64,000 nt of DNA. Source: Catenuloplanes indicus. Its GTDB lineage: Bacteria; Actinomycetota; Actinomycetes; Mycobacteriales; Micromonosporaceae. Positions 45,697 to 53,671 of this stretch are shown here, piece after piece. How positions within the stretch are numbered: position 1 is the stretch's first letter; each line of letters opens with the position of its first letter. The notes below the pieces were generated by a model, which was given only the letters and a program-made list of their open reading frames with translations, was not told the DNA's origin and made no database searches. Made by a program: the position numbers and the translations under genes. The DNA lies in the NCBI RefSeq assembly GCF_030813715.1, contig NZ_JAUSUZ010000001.1, positions 7,732,501 through 7,796,500 of the forward strand. Direction: 5' to 3'.

Positions 45697-46833
45697 TCAC
45701 CCGGCCGCCGCGTAGACAGCGTGCCGGGAAATCCGGTCGAGAATCTCGGTGAGCACGTCCGGGCCGGTCGCGAAGTTGATCCGGATGAATCCGGCGGTGT
45801 CCGGGGAGAACTCCGCGCCGGCGCCGACCTTGACGCCCGCGTCGCGGAGCAGCCGGCCGGCCGGGTCCGGGCCGAGCGGTGAGCCGGTGCAGTCGAGCCA
45901 GGCGAGGTAGGTCGCGTCCGGTGTGCGGTAGCCGGTCTCCCACGGCAGCGTCGCCGCCCACTCGGTGATCCGGGCGCGGTTCTCGGTGAGCAGGGCCATC
46001 AGGCCGTCCAGCCAGGGGCCGGCCTCCCGCCATGCCGTGGTGGTGGCGACCCGGCCGTGCAGGCCGGGCTGGCCGAGGTAGTCGAGCGGCAGCGCGGCCA
46101 GCCGCTCCCACAGCACGCCGTCGCCGATGTGGGCGACCGCGCAGCGTACCCCCGCGATGTTGAAGGCCTTGGTGGCGGACGTCGCGGTGACCGTGCGGGC
46201 CGCGGCGTCCGCGGACAGCGACGCGAACGGGATGTGCCGGTGCGGCGCGTGGACCAGGTCGGCGTGGATCTCGTCCGCGAGGACCAGCAGGTCGAGTTCG
46301 GCGGCGGCGGTCGCGAGCGCGTCCAGTTCCGCGCGGGTGAAGACGTGGCCGGTCGGATTGTGCGGGTTGACCACGACCAGCATGGCGCACCCGCGCAGCG
46401 TCTCCCGCAGATCGAAACCGTCCGGCGGTACGACCGGGAGCGGCACGACGTGGCGTCCGGCCCGGGTGATCGAGGCCAGGAACGGCGGATAGTTCGGCAG
46501 GTGGATCGCGATCCGGTCGCCGGGTCGGGTCGCGTGCTCGATCACGACCTGGAGCGTCTGGATCAGGTCGGATAGGACCCGGGTGCGGCCGGGCGCCGGG
46601 GTCCAGCCGTGCCGGGCGGCCATCCGTTCCTCGAACGCGGCGATCACCGGGTCACCGTCCGGCCAGTGCGGATAGCCGAGGTCGGTGAGCTCGGCGAGGC
46701 GGCGGCGGATGACCGGGGCGGGCGCGAAGTCCATGTCCGCGACCCAGGCGCCGAGCGTGCCGGGCGGCAGCGAGCCCCACTTCACGCCGTGCCCGGACCG
46801 CAGCCGGGCGGTGTCCACCGCGAAGTCGCTCAC
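45697..46833 (-). CDS. MalY/PatB-type PLP-dependent C-S lyase or aminotransferase
   Basis: 378 residues from GTG 46833, overlapping the DinB gene by GTGA. Fold-type I: GAWVADMDFAPAPVIRRRLA at the start, VVNPHNPTGHVFTRAEL (Asn), LVLADEIHADLVHAPHRHIP (Asp), SATKAFNIAGVRCAVAHIGD (Schiff-base Lys in SxTKAFN), FIRINFATG (Arg). This subgroup cleaves cystathionine or cysteine conjugates; substrate not readable. Confidence 0.9.
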   Translation of the reverse strand: MSDFAVDTARLRSGHGVKWGSLPPGTLGAWVADMDFAPAPVIRRRLAELTDLGYPHWPDGDPVIAAFEERMAARHGWTPAPGRTRVLSDLIQTLQVVIEHATRPGDRIAIHLPNYPPFLASITRAGRHVVPLPVVPPDGFDLRETLRGCAMLVVVNPHNPTGHVFTRAELDALATAAAELDLLVLADEIHADLVHAPHRHIPFASLSADAAARTVTATSATKAFNIAGVRCAVAHIGDGVLWERLAALPLDYLGQPGLHGRVATTTAWREAGPWLDGLMALLTENRARITEWAATLPWETGYRTPDATYLAWLDCTGSPLGPDPAGRLLRDAGVKVGAGAEFSPDTAGFIRINFATGPDVLTEILDRISRHAVYAAAG

Positions 46834-47297
46834 GGCCGGACCCCGCTCACCAGCGCGTCCCGGAGGATCTCCATCTGGCCGTGGTGCTGGGCCAGTTCCT
46901 CCAGCACGTGCAGCAGCGCGCCGCCGCGGGTGAGCGTGCGCGGCGGACCGGCGTAGCCGGCCGGGGGAGTCCCGTGCAGTGGTGCGTCACCGTCCAGGCC
47001 GGTGACGTCCGCGGCGAGCCGGTCGCGCAGCGCGCGCACCTCGGCCAGCAGTGGCGCGACCGGGCCGGCCGCGGTGAACTCAGCGTCGCGGTCACGGTGC
47101 ACGGCCCGGCCCGCGACGAGCGCGCCGGACCAGTAGTCGGCCACGCCCACACAGTGCGTGAGCAGCGCGAACGGTGAGTTGGCGCCGGGCAGCGGCGGCG
47201 TCGTGCCGGCCAGTTCGTCGCCGAGCCCGGCCACGATGGCGGACATGCCGTCGAGCGCGCGCCCGACGAAGTAGAGGTAGTCGTCGGTTGATATCAA
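46830..47297 (-). CDS. DinB superfamily protein (DUF664-like)
   Basis: 155 residues from TTG 47297, chosen because GGGAGG lies 7 nt upstream; the frame continues to 47345 without such a site. Four-helix bundle: DDYLYFVGRALDGMSAIVAG, SPFALLTHCVGVADYWSGAL, VAPLLAEVRALRDRLAADVT, LHVLEELAQHHGQMEILRDA. His in LTHC and HHGQ match the DinB metal triad. Such proteins include thiol-dependent transferases (mycothiol). Coupled to the malY-like gene; divergent from the CGNR regulator. Confidence 0.85.
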   Translation of the reverse strand: MISTDDYLYFVGRALDGMSAIVAGLGDELAGTTPPLPGANSPFALLTHCVGVADYWSGALVAGRAVHRDRDAEFTAAGPVAPLLAEVRALRDRLAADVTGLDGDAPLHGTPPAGYAGPPRTLTRGGALLHVLEELAQHHGQMEILRDALVSGVRP

Positions 47298-47319
47298 ACC
47301 GGCCTCCCGGGGGTTTAGC

Positions 47320-47386
47320 GTCACCGCCTTAGCCGGTGACGGCAAGAACCATTGCGCGGGTACGTGTCACCTGTCAAGGTGGTGAC
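47320..47386. promoter_or_regulatory. Divergent regulatory gap with paired inverted repeats
   Basis: Two related inverted repeats: GTCACCG-n7-CGGTGAC (47320-47340) and GTCACC-n9-GGTGAC (47366-47386), start points 46 bp apart. They lie between the DinB and CGNR genes, the second right against the CGNR start codon. Likely operators for the CGNR protein. Confidence 0.5.
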
Positions 47387-47944
47387 GTGGAGTTCGTGTT
47401 CATCGGCGGGAACCTGGCGCTCGACCTGCTCGGCACGCTCAAGTGGCGCCGCACCGAGCCGCTCGAGGGCCTGCGCACAACCGACGACGCCGCCCGCTGG
47501 GCGGTCGAGGCCGGGCTGGTCACGTCCCGCCCGAAGCTGACCCCGATCGACGTGGAAGCGCTCCGCGCGCTCCGGGAGAGCATCTATCGCCTGGTCACCG
47601 CGCTGCGGGAAGGGACGCCGATCCCGCGCGCCGACCAGGCCGCGGTCAACGAGGCCGCGGCCGGCCCGCGCGTGCTCACCCGGCTCGTCGGCCTGGACGC
47701 CCGCCGCACCGGTACGGCCGCGGCGATCGAGGCCGAGGTGGCCGTCGCCGCGATCACGGTGATCGCCGACCTGTACGCCAGCCGCGGACCACGCCTGCGG
47801 GAGTGCGAGCGCCAGGACTGCACCCGGCTGTTCCTCGACCGCTCCCGCGGCCGCACCCGCACCTGGTGCGGCATGAGCGAGTGCGGCAACCGCGTCAAGG
47901 CCGCCGGCTACCGCGCCCGCAAGGCGGCGGTGCGGACGGCGTGA
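47387..47944 (+). CDS. CGNR zinc-finger regulator (ABATE domain)
   Basis: 185 residues from GTG 47387, with AAGGTGG 4 nt upstream. N-terminal ABATE/DUF1470 domain (FVFIGGNLALDLLGTLKWRR, LRALRESIYRLVTALREG), then the zinc finger: Cys in RECERQDCTRLFLD and WCGMSECGNRVKAAGYRARK (CGNR motif). Predicted stress-linked transcription factor. Divergent from DinB-malY, which it may control through the GTCACC repeats. Confidence 0.88.
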   Translation: MEFVFIGGNLALDLLGTLKWRRTEPLEGLRTTDDAARWAVEAGLVTSRPKLTPIDVEALRALRESIYRLVTALREGTPIPRADQAAVNEAAAGPRVLTRLVGLDARRTGTAAAIEAEVAVAAITVIADLYASRGPRLRECERQDCTRLFLDRSRGRTRTWCGMSECGNRVKAAGYRARKAAVRTA

Positions 47945-48069
47945 CGTGGTTCGGTGGCAGGCTGTCGTGCCCGCCGGGTGGCCGTCCGGGGACGGGACGC
48001 GACGGACCGGGTGTCCGTCGCCGACCGGAGACCGGGTGGCCAGGATGAGGCGCGAGGGAGAGGAGCATC

Positions 48070-48858
48070 GTGACCGGCACGATCGACGCGCGGCTGGCCG
48101 CCGTCTACCGCTACGAGATCCTGGATACCCCACGGGACGGCACGTTCGAGGGCTTCGCGCGTGTTGCGGCGCGTCAGTTCCGGGTGCCGATCGCCACCGT
48201 GACCATCGTGGACGCCGACCGGGTCTGGTTCGCGGCCGCGGAGGGCCTGCCCGGTGTCGCGCAGATCGGCACCGAGCCGGGCCTGTGTGCGTCCGCCGTG
48301 CTGCAGGCCGGGCCGTACGTGGTGAACGACGCGCTGGTCGACCCACGCACGATGGACCACCCGCTGGTCCGCGGCGAACTCGGCCTCCGTTTCTACGCGG
48401 CCGCGCCGATCACCACCCGCGACGGTCACCGGCTCGGCACGGTCAACGTGATCGACTCCGCCCCGCGTGACGTCACCGAGGACGAGGCCATGCTGCTCAC
48501 CGACCTGGCCTGCCTGGTCGCCCAGCACCTCGATCTGCGGCTGGCCACGCTGCTCGCGGTCCGCGCCGAGCAGACGCTGCGCCACGACGCGGATGCCCGC
48601 GCCACCGCGTCCGCCGCACTCGTCAACCGCATGCGCGCGGCCGGTGCCGCCCAGCGCGAGGCCGCCACCCTCCCGGAGTTCTGCCAGCTCGGCGGCGCCG
48701 GCGGCTGCGGCGCGGCGGCCGAGCTCAAGGTGGCGGACACCTGGGGCGACCACGCCTGGGGATGCCCGGCCCACGTCGAGGAGGTCCTCACCCACGCCTC
48801 CTCCGTCTTCCTGGCCAGCCAGGAACTCAACGGCCTCGCCGGCTACCGCGCCCGCTGA
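48070..48858 (+). CDS. GAF-domain protein
   Basis: 262 residues from GTG 48070 with GAGAGGAG upstream. GAF domain about residues 5-160: RYEILDTPRDGTFEGFARVA, VPIATVTIVDADRVWFAAAE, LCASAVLQAGPYVVNDALVD, LRFYAAAPITTRDGHRLGTV. It is followed by a helix (ADARATASAALVNRMRAAGA) and a Cys-containing C-terminus (EFCQLGGAGGCGAAA, WGCPAHVEE) of no known family. No output domain, so it probably signals by protein contact. Ligand unknown. Confidence 0.85.
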   Translation: MTGTIDARLAAVYRYEILDTPRDGTFEGFARVAARQFRVPIATVTIVDADRVWFAAAEGLPGVAQIGTEPGLCASAVLQAGPYVVNDALVDPRTMDHPLVRGELGLRFYAAAPITTRDGHRLGTVNVIDSAPRDVTEDEAMLLTDLACLVAQHLDLRLATLLAVRAEQTLRHDADARATASAALVNRMRAAGAAQREAATLPEFCQLGGAGGCGAAAELKVADTWGDHAWGCPAHVEEVLTHASSVFLASQELNGLAGYRAR

Positions 48859-48869
48859 GCCACCGCTCA

Positions 48870-48894
48870 GTCGCTGCCGGCTGCTGGCAGCGAC
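48870..48894. terminator. Terminator between GAF and BlaR1-like genes
   Basis: GTCGCTGCC (48870-48878) and GGCAGCGAC (48886-48894), GGCTGCT loop, after the GAF stop. Converging BlaR1-like gene ends at 49061; the 200-bp gap shows no gene. Confidence 0.7.
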
Positions 48895-49060
48895 ACGGGA
48901 TTCGGCGCCCGCGGGCTCTGCGTACCGCGGTGGTCGTGTGTCGTGGGCGGCTGCCGCGCGAGCGCGAGAACGAGAGCGGTCGCTCCGCTCGACCGGCTCC
49001 CGGCGGCTGCCACGCTCAGCAATTCCGTGGTCGCGGCGTTGCGCCCGGTGGCACGGATGC

Positions 49061-50326
49061 TCAGGGCATCCAAGCGGTCGCGAAGACGACGAAGTCGGTG
49101 GCGGCCGCGGCGTCCGTCACGACGAACGCGATGCTGAGCAGCGCCAGCGCGAACAATCCGGCGCGGGTGCGCCGCGTCGTCCCGGCCGGATCGGTCATCG
49201 CCCGGACCCGGCCGACCGCGTGCCCGCGCCGCGACCCGTGCATACCCTGCACACCCGGGGCCTCGGCCCCGCAGCCGCGCCGACCCCGGGCTGTGCCGGT
49301 TGCGCGGCCTCCGGCCGCCGGGGTGACGGTTGCGTAACCTTCGGGCGCTGGATTGCCGGTCGCGCAACCGTCGGTCACCGGGATGCCGGATACGCGACCC
49401 TCGGTCACCGCGGTGCCGGTTGTGCGGCCTTCGGCCGCTGGAGTGCCGGTTGCGCGACCTTCGGACGCCGCGGTGCCGGTTGTGCGGCCTTCGGCCGGCT
49501 GGGGGCCGGATATGCGACCCCCGGCCGGCGGGATGCTGGACGCGCGGCCCTCGGAAGAGGCGGTGCTCGGCACGTGCGCCCCGGCCGGCGGCGTACCCGG
49601 GGTGAACGTCGGATGGTCGAGCGTGGCGAGGGCGGCCTTGGCGACGCTGCGGGCCGTCAGGTGGCGGTCGCCGACCTCGGTGGCGGCCTCCTCGTCGGCC
49701 CAGCGTTCCACCAGGTACGAGACCGCGTCGCGGGCCGGCAGCAGGATCGGGTTGAGTGCGGCCGCGGTGGAGGCCATCGCGGTCAGGCGGTGGTGGCGGC
49801 GGGCCAGGTGGGCGCGTTCGTGGGCCAGCACGACGCGACGTTCGTCCGCGGTGAGCAACCTGATCATGCCGGTGGTCAGGAGGATGTGGCCGGGACGGCC
49901 GGGGACCGCGATCGCGAACGGTGCGGACCAGTCGGCGACCACCACGCCGTCGCCGCCGGCGCGGCCGCCGTGGTCGACGGCGTCGCGGAGGCCGCGGTGG
50001 ACGGCGTCGCGGCGGCGGACGTCCACGCCGTACCGGATCAGGGCGATCAGCAGCAGTACGACCGCGGTGATCGCGACCACGTCCGGCACCGGTTCGGGGA
50101 GCCGGGGGCGGCCGGGCTCGTTGCGGGCGACCAGTGGCGGTGGCAGGCGGTCGAGCAGCGTGGCGACCAGCAGGATCAGCGAGGCGGTCGAGGTCACGGC
50201 CGCGAGGAGCGCGGCACCGGCCAGCGCGCGGGCCGCGGCGGCGGGTGCGGATCCGGTCGCGATCGGGCGGGCCAGCAGCGCAAGCGCGGCGGACAGCACG
50301 ATCGGGACGTAGACCCACACGGTCAC
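49061..50326 (-). CDS. BlaR1-like M56 membrane metallopeptidase with decapeptide-repeat linker
   Basis: 421 residues from GTG 50326, overlapping blaI by GTGA. Helices near residues 5-20, 36-58 and 83-98, then the cytosolic peptidase with HExxH in RRVVLAHERAHLARRHH (His169, Glu170, His173) and the third ligand region VERWADEEAA. Residues 259-348 are nine 10-residue repeats (EGRxTGTxxx), followed by a final helix (AGLFALALLSIAFVVTDAAA). The penicillin-sensing domain of BlaR1 is absent. It probably cleaves or controls the adjacent BlaI-type repressor; the signal is unknown. Confidence 0.88.
   Translation of the reverse strand: MTVWVYVPIVLSAALALLARPIATGSAPAAAARALAGAALLAAVTSTASLILLVATLLDRLPPPLVARNEPGRPRLPEPVPDVVAITAVVLLLIALIRYGVDVRRRDAVHRGLRDAVDHGGRAGGDGVVVADWSAPFAIAVPGRPGHILLTTGMIRLLTADERRVVLAHERAHLARRHHRLTAMASTAAALNPILLPARDAVSYLVERWADEEAATEVGDRHLTARSVAKAALATLDHPTFTPGTPPAGAHVPSTASSEGRASSIPPAGGRISGPQPAEGRTTGTAASEGRATGTPAAEGRTTGTAVTEGRVSGIPVTDGCATGNPAPEGYATVTPAAGGRATGTARGRRGCGAEAPGVQGMHGSRRGHAVGRVRAMTDPAGTTRRTRAGLFALALLSIAFVVTDAAAATDFVVFATAWMP
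49283..49552 (-). repeat. 30-bp in-frame tandem repeats (nine decapeptides)
   Basis: Nine consecutive units of the form EGR(T/A)TGTxxx within the BlaR1-like protein (residues 259-348), e.g. EGRTTGTAAS, EGRATGTPAA, EGRTTGTAVT, EGRVSGIPVT. Period exactly 30 bp. Likely length-variable between strains. Confidence 0.9.
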
Positions 50327-50688
50327 GGGCGGCCCGTTTCCAGGAACGCGCGCAGCGTCGCCGCGTCCGCGTCGTCGAGGGTGGCGGCGAACTGCTGGAG
50401 CACTCGCTCCCGGTCGGGCCGGCCGGCCAGCGTGGCGCGCATCGTCTCGGCCGCGAACGCGGCCTCGTCCTTGGCCGGCCAGTAGACGTGGCCGCGGCCC
50501 TCCGGCCGCCGCACCAGCCGGCCCTTGTCCTGGAGCCGGCCCAGGATGGTGAGCACCGTGTTGTACGCCAGCGTGCCGCCCAGCGCGGCCTGCACCTCCG
50601 ACGGTGTCAGCGGGCGCCCGGCCGCCCACAGCGCGGCCATCACCTCCGCCTCCAGCGCTCCCGGTGCCCGTCGTCCCTCACCGCTCAC
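50323..50688 (-). CDS. BlaI/MecI-family transcriptional repressor
   Basis: 121 residues from GTG 50688, with GGGAGG 6 nt upstream. Winged helix: GALEAEVMAALWAAGRPLTP, SEVQAALGGTLAYNTVLTIL, GRLQDKGRLVRRPEGRGHVY, then a dimerisation tail with the typical protease-sensitive stretch (AAFAAETMRATLAGRPDRER). Overlaps the BlaR1-like gene and lies 22 nt after the ECF gene, so all are probably one transcript. Confidence 0.92.
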   Translation of the reverse strand: MSGEGRRAPGALEAEVMAALWAAGRPLTPSEVQAALGGTLAYNTVLTILGRLQDKGRLVRRPEGRGHVYWPAKDEAAFAAETMRATLAGRPDRERVLQQFAATLDDADAATLRAFLETGRP

Positions 50689-50710
50689 CGCACACCTCCC
50701 CAGGTTCCCG

Positions 50711-51904
50711 TCACTGTAACGCCGCACGGCGCCGGTGCAGGAACGCGCGGGCCGGGCCGTTCGCGGTGCGCGCGATCGCCTCGTCGTAGGCCGCGGCCGA
50801 CTCCGCCGTGCGCCCGAGCCGGCGCAGCAGGTCGGCCCGGACCGCGTGGAACAGCTGGTACTCGTGCAGCGGCAGCGCGTCGACCAGCGCGAGCGCGGTC
50901 TCCGGGCCGGACACCTCGGCGACCGCGATCGCGCGGTTCAGTTCCGCGACCGGGCCGGGCGCGACCACGAGCAGCCGGTCGTAGAGCGTCACCACCTGAG
51001 CCCAGTCCGTCTCCGCCGCGGTGTGCACCGCGCTGATCGCGGCCTGGATCTGGTACGGCCCCGGCCGCCCGGCCCGCAGGCAGGCCCGGACCAGCTCCCG
51101 CCCCTCGGCGGCCAGCGCGGCGTCCCACAGTGACCGGTCCTGGTCGGCCAGCAGCACGAGGTCGCCGGCCGCGTCCACCCGCGCGGGCCGGCGTGCCTCG
51201 GCGAGCAGCATCAGCGCGAGCAGCCCGGTCGCCTCCGGCTCGTGCGGCATCAGGTGCACCAGCAGTCGGCCGAGCCGGATCGCCTCGGCCGCGAGGTCGT
51301 CCCGGGTCAGCGCGTCCCCGGCGGTGGCGGTGTGCCCCTCGTTGAAGATCAGGTAGATCGCCGCGAGCACCGCCTCCAGGCGCTCCGGCAGTTCGTCGCC
51401 GGACGGGATCCGGTACGGGATGCGCGCGTCCCTGATCTTCGCCTTCGCCCGGACCAGGCGCTGCGCCATCGTCGCCTCCGGCACCAGGAACGCGCGGGCG
51501 ATCTCACCGGTGCTGAGCCCGCCGAGCAGCCGCAGCGTGAGCGCCACCCGGGCCGGCAGGCTCAGCGCCGGGTGGCAGCAGGTGAAGATCAGCCGGAGCC
51601 GGTCGTCGCCGTACTCGTCGTCGGCCGGGGATCCGGCGCCGGCCGGTGGGTGCAGCAGCGCCACCTTCCGCCGGCCGGCCGCCTCGCGCCGGAGCCGGTC
51701 GACGGCCCGGTTCCGCGCGGCCGTGATGATCCAGCCGGCCGGGCTGGGCGGCGGCCCGTGCTCGGTCCAGCGCCGGGCCGCCGCCGCGAACGCGTCCTGC
51801 ACCACGTCCTCGGCCAGCTCGAGATCACCGTACGCGCGGGTGAGCACGGAGACGGCCCGGCCGTACTCGGCCCGGTAGATCGCGTCGAGTTCGCTCGCCT
51901 TCAC
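50711..51904 (-). CDS. ECF sigma factor with C-terminal helical extension (ECF42-like)
   Basis: 397 residues from GTG 51904. Sigma2: [37 protein letters not shown]. Sigma4: [40 protein letters not shown]. Beyond residue 170 a long extension ([60 protein letters not shown]) replaces an anti-sigma factor, as in the group linked to YCII/DGPF proteins. The YCII gene lies 48 nt upstream on the same strand. Target promoters unknown. Confidence 0.92.
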   Translation of the reverse strand: MKASELDAIYRAEYGRAVSVLTRAYGDLELAEDVVQDAFAAAARRWTEHGPPPSPAGWIITAARNRAVDRLRREAAGRRKVALLHPPAGAGSPADDEYGDDRLRLIFTCCHPALSLPARVALTLRLLGGLSTGEIARAFLVPEATMAQRLVRAKAKIRDARIPYRIPSGDELPERLEAVLAAIYLIFNEGHTATAGDALTRDDLAAEAIRLGRLLVHLMPHEPEATGLLALMLLAEARRPARVDAAGDLVLLADQDRSLWDAALAAEGRELVRACLRAGRPGPYQIQAAISAVHTAAETDWAQVVTLYDRLLVVAPGPVAELNRAIAVAEVSGPETALALVDALPLHEYQLFHAVRADLLRRLGRTAESAAAYDEAIARTANGPARAFLHRRRAALQ

Positions 51905-51952
51905 CGTGCCGACCCTGCCATCCCCGGCTGAGAACTCGCTGCCGGGACGCGG

Positions 51953-52285
51953 TCACGACCAGTGGAACGCGCGCACCTCGATCGGCAGGCCCATCACCGT
52001 GGTGAGGCGCTTGGTCCAGTGCAGCGCGGTGTCCAGGTCCGGTACGTCGATGATGGTGATCCCGCCGAGGTGCTCCTTGCCCTCGACGTACGGCCCGTCG
52101 GTGATCATCGTGCCGCGCACCACGGTCGCGGACTCCGGCGCGGTCAGGCCGCCGCTGAACACCCAGACGCCGGCCTCGCGCATGGCGTCCTCGATCGCGC
52201 CGAGCTCGCGCATGATCGGTTCGAGGATCTCCGGCTCCGGCGCGGGGCCGTCCGGCTGTTCGATGCTGAGCAGGTACTTCGGCAT
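51953..52285 (-). CDS. YCII-related (DGPF) protein, ECF partner
   Basis: 110 residues from ATG 52285 with GGAGGACGAC upstream. MPKYLLSIEQPDGPAPEPEI start, then GVWVFSGGLTAPESATVVRG and the DGP motif TDGPYVEGKEHLGGITIIDV, ending IEVRAFHW. Ferredoxin-like fold of the YCII family; these genes are regularly paired with ECF42 sigma factors but their activity is unknown. Confidence 0.92.
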   Translation of the reverse strand: MPKYLLSIEQPDGPAPEPEILEPIMRELGAIEDAMREAGVWVFSGGLTAPESATVVRGTMITDGPYVEGKEHLGGITIIDVPDLDTALHWTKRLTTVMGLPIEVRAFHWS

Positions 52286-52357
52286 GTCGTCCTCCGTCGT
52301 TCGCGGGTGTTCTCACCACCTACACGAACGAGCGGCGCCCCGATCGACATGCGGGCG

Positions 52358-52395
52358 AAAAAAAATACGGGCCGCCCCCGGAAGGAGGCGGCCCG
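52358..52395 (-). terminator. Classical rho-independent terminator with U-tract
   Basis: On the minus strand CGGGCCGCC and GGCGGCCCG form a 9-bp stem followed by TATTTTTTTT (plus strand run of A's at 52358-52365). It ends the RDD/DUF2752 transcript. One of very few terminators here with a real U-tract. Confidence 0.93.
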
Positions 52396-52405
52396 GTACG
52401 GAAGA

Positions 52406-53164
52406 TCAGCGCGCCGAGACGACGACCGTCTTCATGATCTTGTCAGCGAACGTCTGGTTCTTGTCGTCCCAGATCGGCCACAGGTAACCGATGTAGCACG
52501 GGAAGCTGTCCAGGATGTGCACGATGCCCCGGACGAAGACGAGCAGCGGGCCGATCGGCTGGCCGTCGTTCTCGCTGATCAGCTTGATGCCGAGGGCCTT
52601 CTTGCCCCAGCTCTGACCGGTCCTGCCCTGGAGCCAGACCTGGTTGTAGATGCCGAGCAGGCCGCCGAGCGCGAGGAAGATGAAGTACAGCGCGTTCGGC
52701 GCGGCCGGGGTCGCGATGCCGGTGGTCGGGTCGACCTGGGTGTTCATCGTGCCGCCGAGGATCACGGCGAGGATCGAGAACGGCGCGACGACCAGGATGT
52801 CGACCAGCGTGGCGCCGACCCGGTGGAACCAGCTGGCGTACTCCTGCGGCGCACCGTAGCCGCCGTAGCCGCCGGTCTGCGGGGTGCCGTAGGCGGGCTG
52901 GCCGTACGCGGGCGACTGCGGCTGCCCGTACGACGGCTGCTGCGGCTGGCCGTAGGACGGCTGCTGCGGCTGGCCGTAGGACGGCTGCTGCGGCTGGCCG
53001 TAGGACGGCTGCTGCGGCTGCTGCCCGTAGGAGGGCTGCTGCGGCTGCTGACCGTAGCCGGGCTGCTGACCGTACGACGGCTGCTGACCGTAGCCCGGCT
53101 GCTGGCCCTGGCCGTAGTTGGGCTGCTGCCCGTACGGCTGGCCCTGGTTCGGCGGGTATGTCAC
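52406..53164 (-). CDS. RDD-family membrane protein with QQPxYG repeats
   Basis: 252 residues from GTG 53164, with AAGGAG 7 nt upstream. Residues 1-105 are Gln/Pro/Tyr/Gly repeats ([12 protein letters not shown], then QQPSYGQP four times). The RDD domain follows: [20 protein letters not shown] (R-D pair), three or four helices, [17 protein letters not shown], and the last helix region. RDD proteins include Na+/H+ antiporters and many of unknown use. Same strand and 18 nt after the DUF2752 gene. Confidence 0.9.
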   Translation of the reverse strand: MTYPPNQGQPYGQQPNYGQGQQPGYGQQPSYGQQPGYGQQPQQPSYGQQPQQPSYGQPQQPSYGQPQQPSYGQPQQPSYGQPQSPAYGQPAYGTPQTGGYGGYGAPQEYASWFHRVGATLVDILVVAPFSILAVILGGTMNTQVDPTTGIATPAAPNALYFIFLALGGLLGIYNQVWLQGRTGQSWGKKALGIKLISENDGQPIGPLLVFVRGIVHILDSFPCYIGYLWPIWDDKNQTFADKIMKTVVVSAR

Positions 53165-53182
53165 GTAAAGCTCCTTGAAGGA

Positions 53183-53593
53183 TCAGCTCAGCACGAGCCG
53201 GTTCAATTGGAACACCCAGCTCGCCACGGCGAGGAGAGCGACACTCGACCCCAGCCACCGTCGCGCGGCGCCCCCGATGGGCCGCGGCGCCGCCATGATC
53301 CCTGCGGCCCGCAGTGCCAGCAACGGCACCACGGAGATCGCGAGCGCCGCCAGGGCCAGAACGCCCGGGTTGGCGGCGGCCGCGCCGGCCACGTCACCGT
53401 GGACCAGCGCGACGGAGGCGGTCGTCAGACCGCAGAACGGGCAGGGCACGCCGGTCACCGCGTACAGCGGGCACGGCGCACCCAACCCGGTCGCGGAGGT
53501 GAACGCGGGCCACACGAGCGCCGCGGCCCCGGCGGCGAGGCCGAGCAGGCCCAGCCGTTCCGGTACCGAGACATACCGCGTGGTCACGTTCAT
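53183..53593 (-). CDS. DUF2752 membrane protein
   Basis: 136 residues from ATG 53593. Three membrane helices and the family signature CPLYAVTGVPCPFCGLTTAS with a CPFCG pair and conserved Gly. Function unknown; often next to RDD or TM2 proteins in actinomycetes, as here. Confidence 0.88.
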   Translation of the reverse strand: MNVTTRYVSVPERLGLLGLAAGAAALVWPAFTSATGLGAPCPLYAVTGVPCPFCGLTTASVALVHGDVAGAAAANPGVLALAALAISVVPLLALRAAGIMAAPRPIGGAARRWLGSSVALLAVASWVFQLNRLVLS

Positions 53594-53671
53594 CCGTCCT
53601 GCTCAGGTGGAAGGGGCGACTGATAGTAGGACAACGGTCACTGCATCGGCCACCCCGTACACCTGGTGAGG

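Noticed and set aside
48467-50485. 672-codon plus frame across the GAF gene end and BlaR1-like gene
   Set aside because: Shadow of the high-GC third codon positions; the minus-strand frame has the HExxH peptidase and overlaps blaI as expected.
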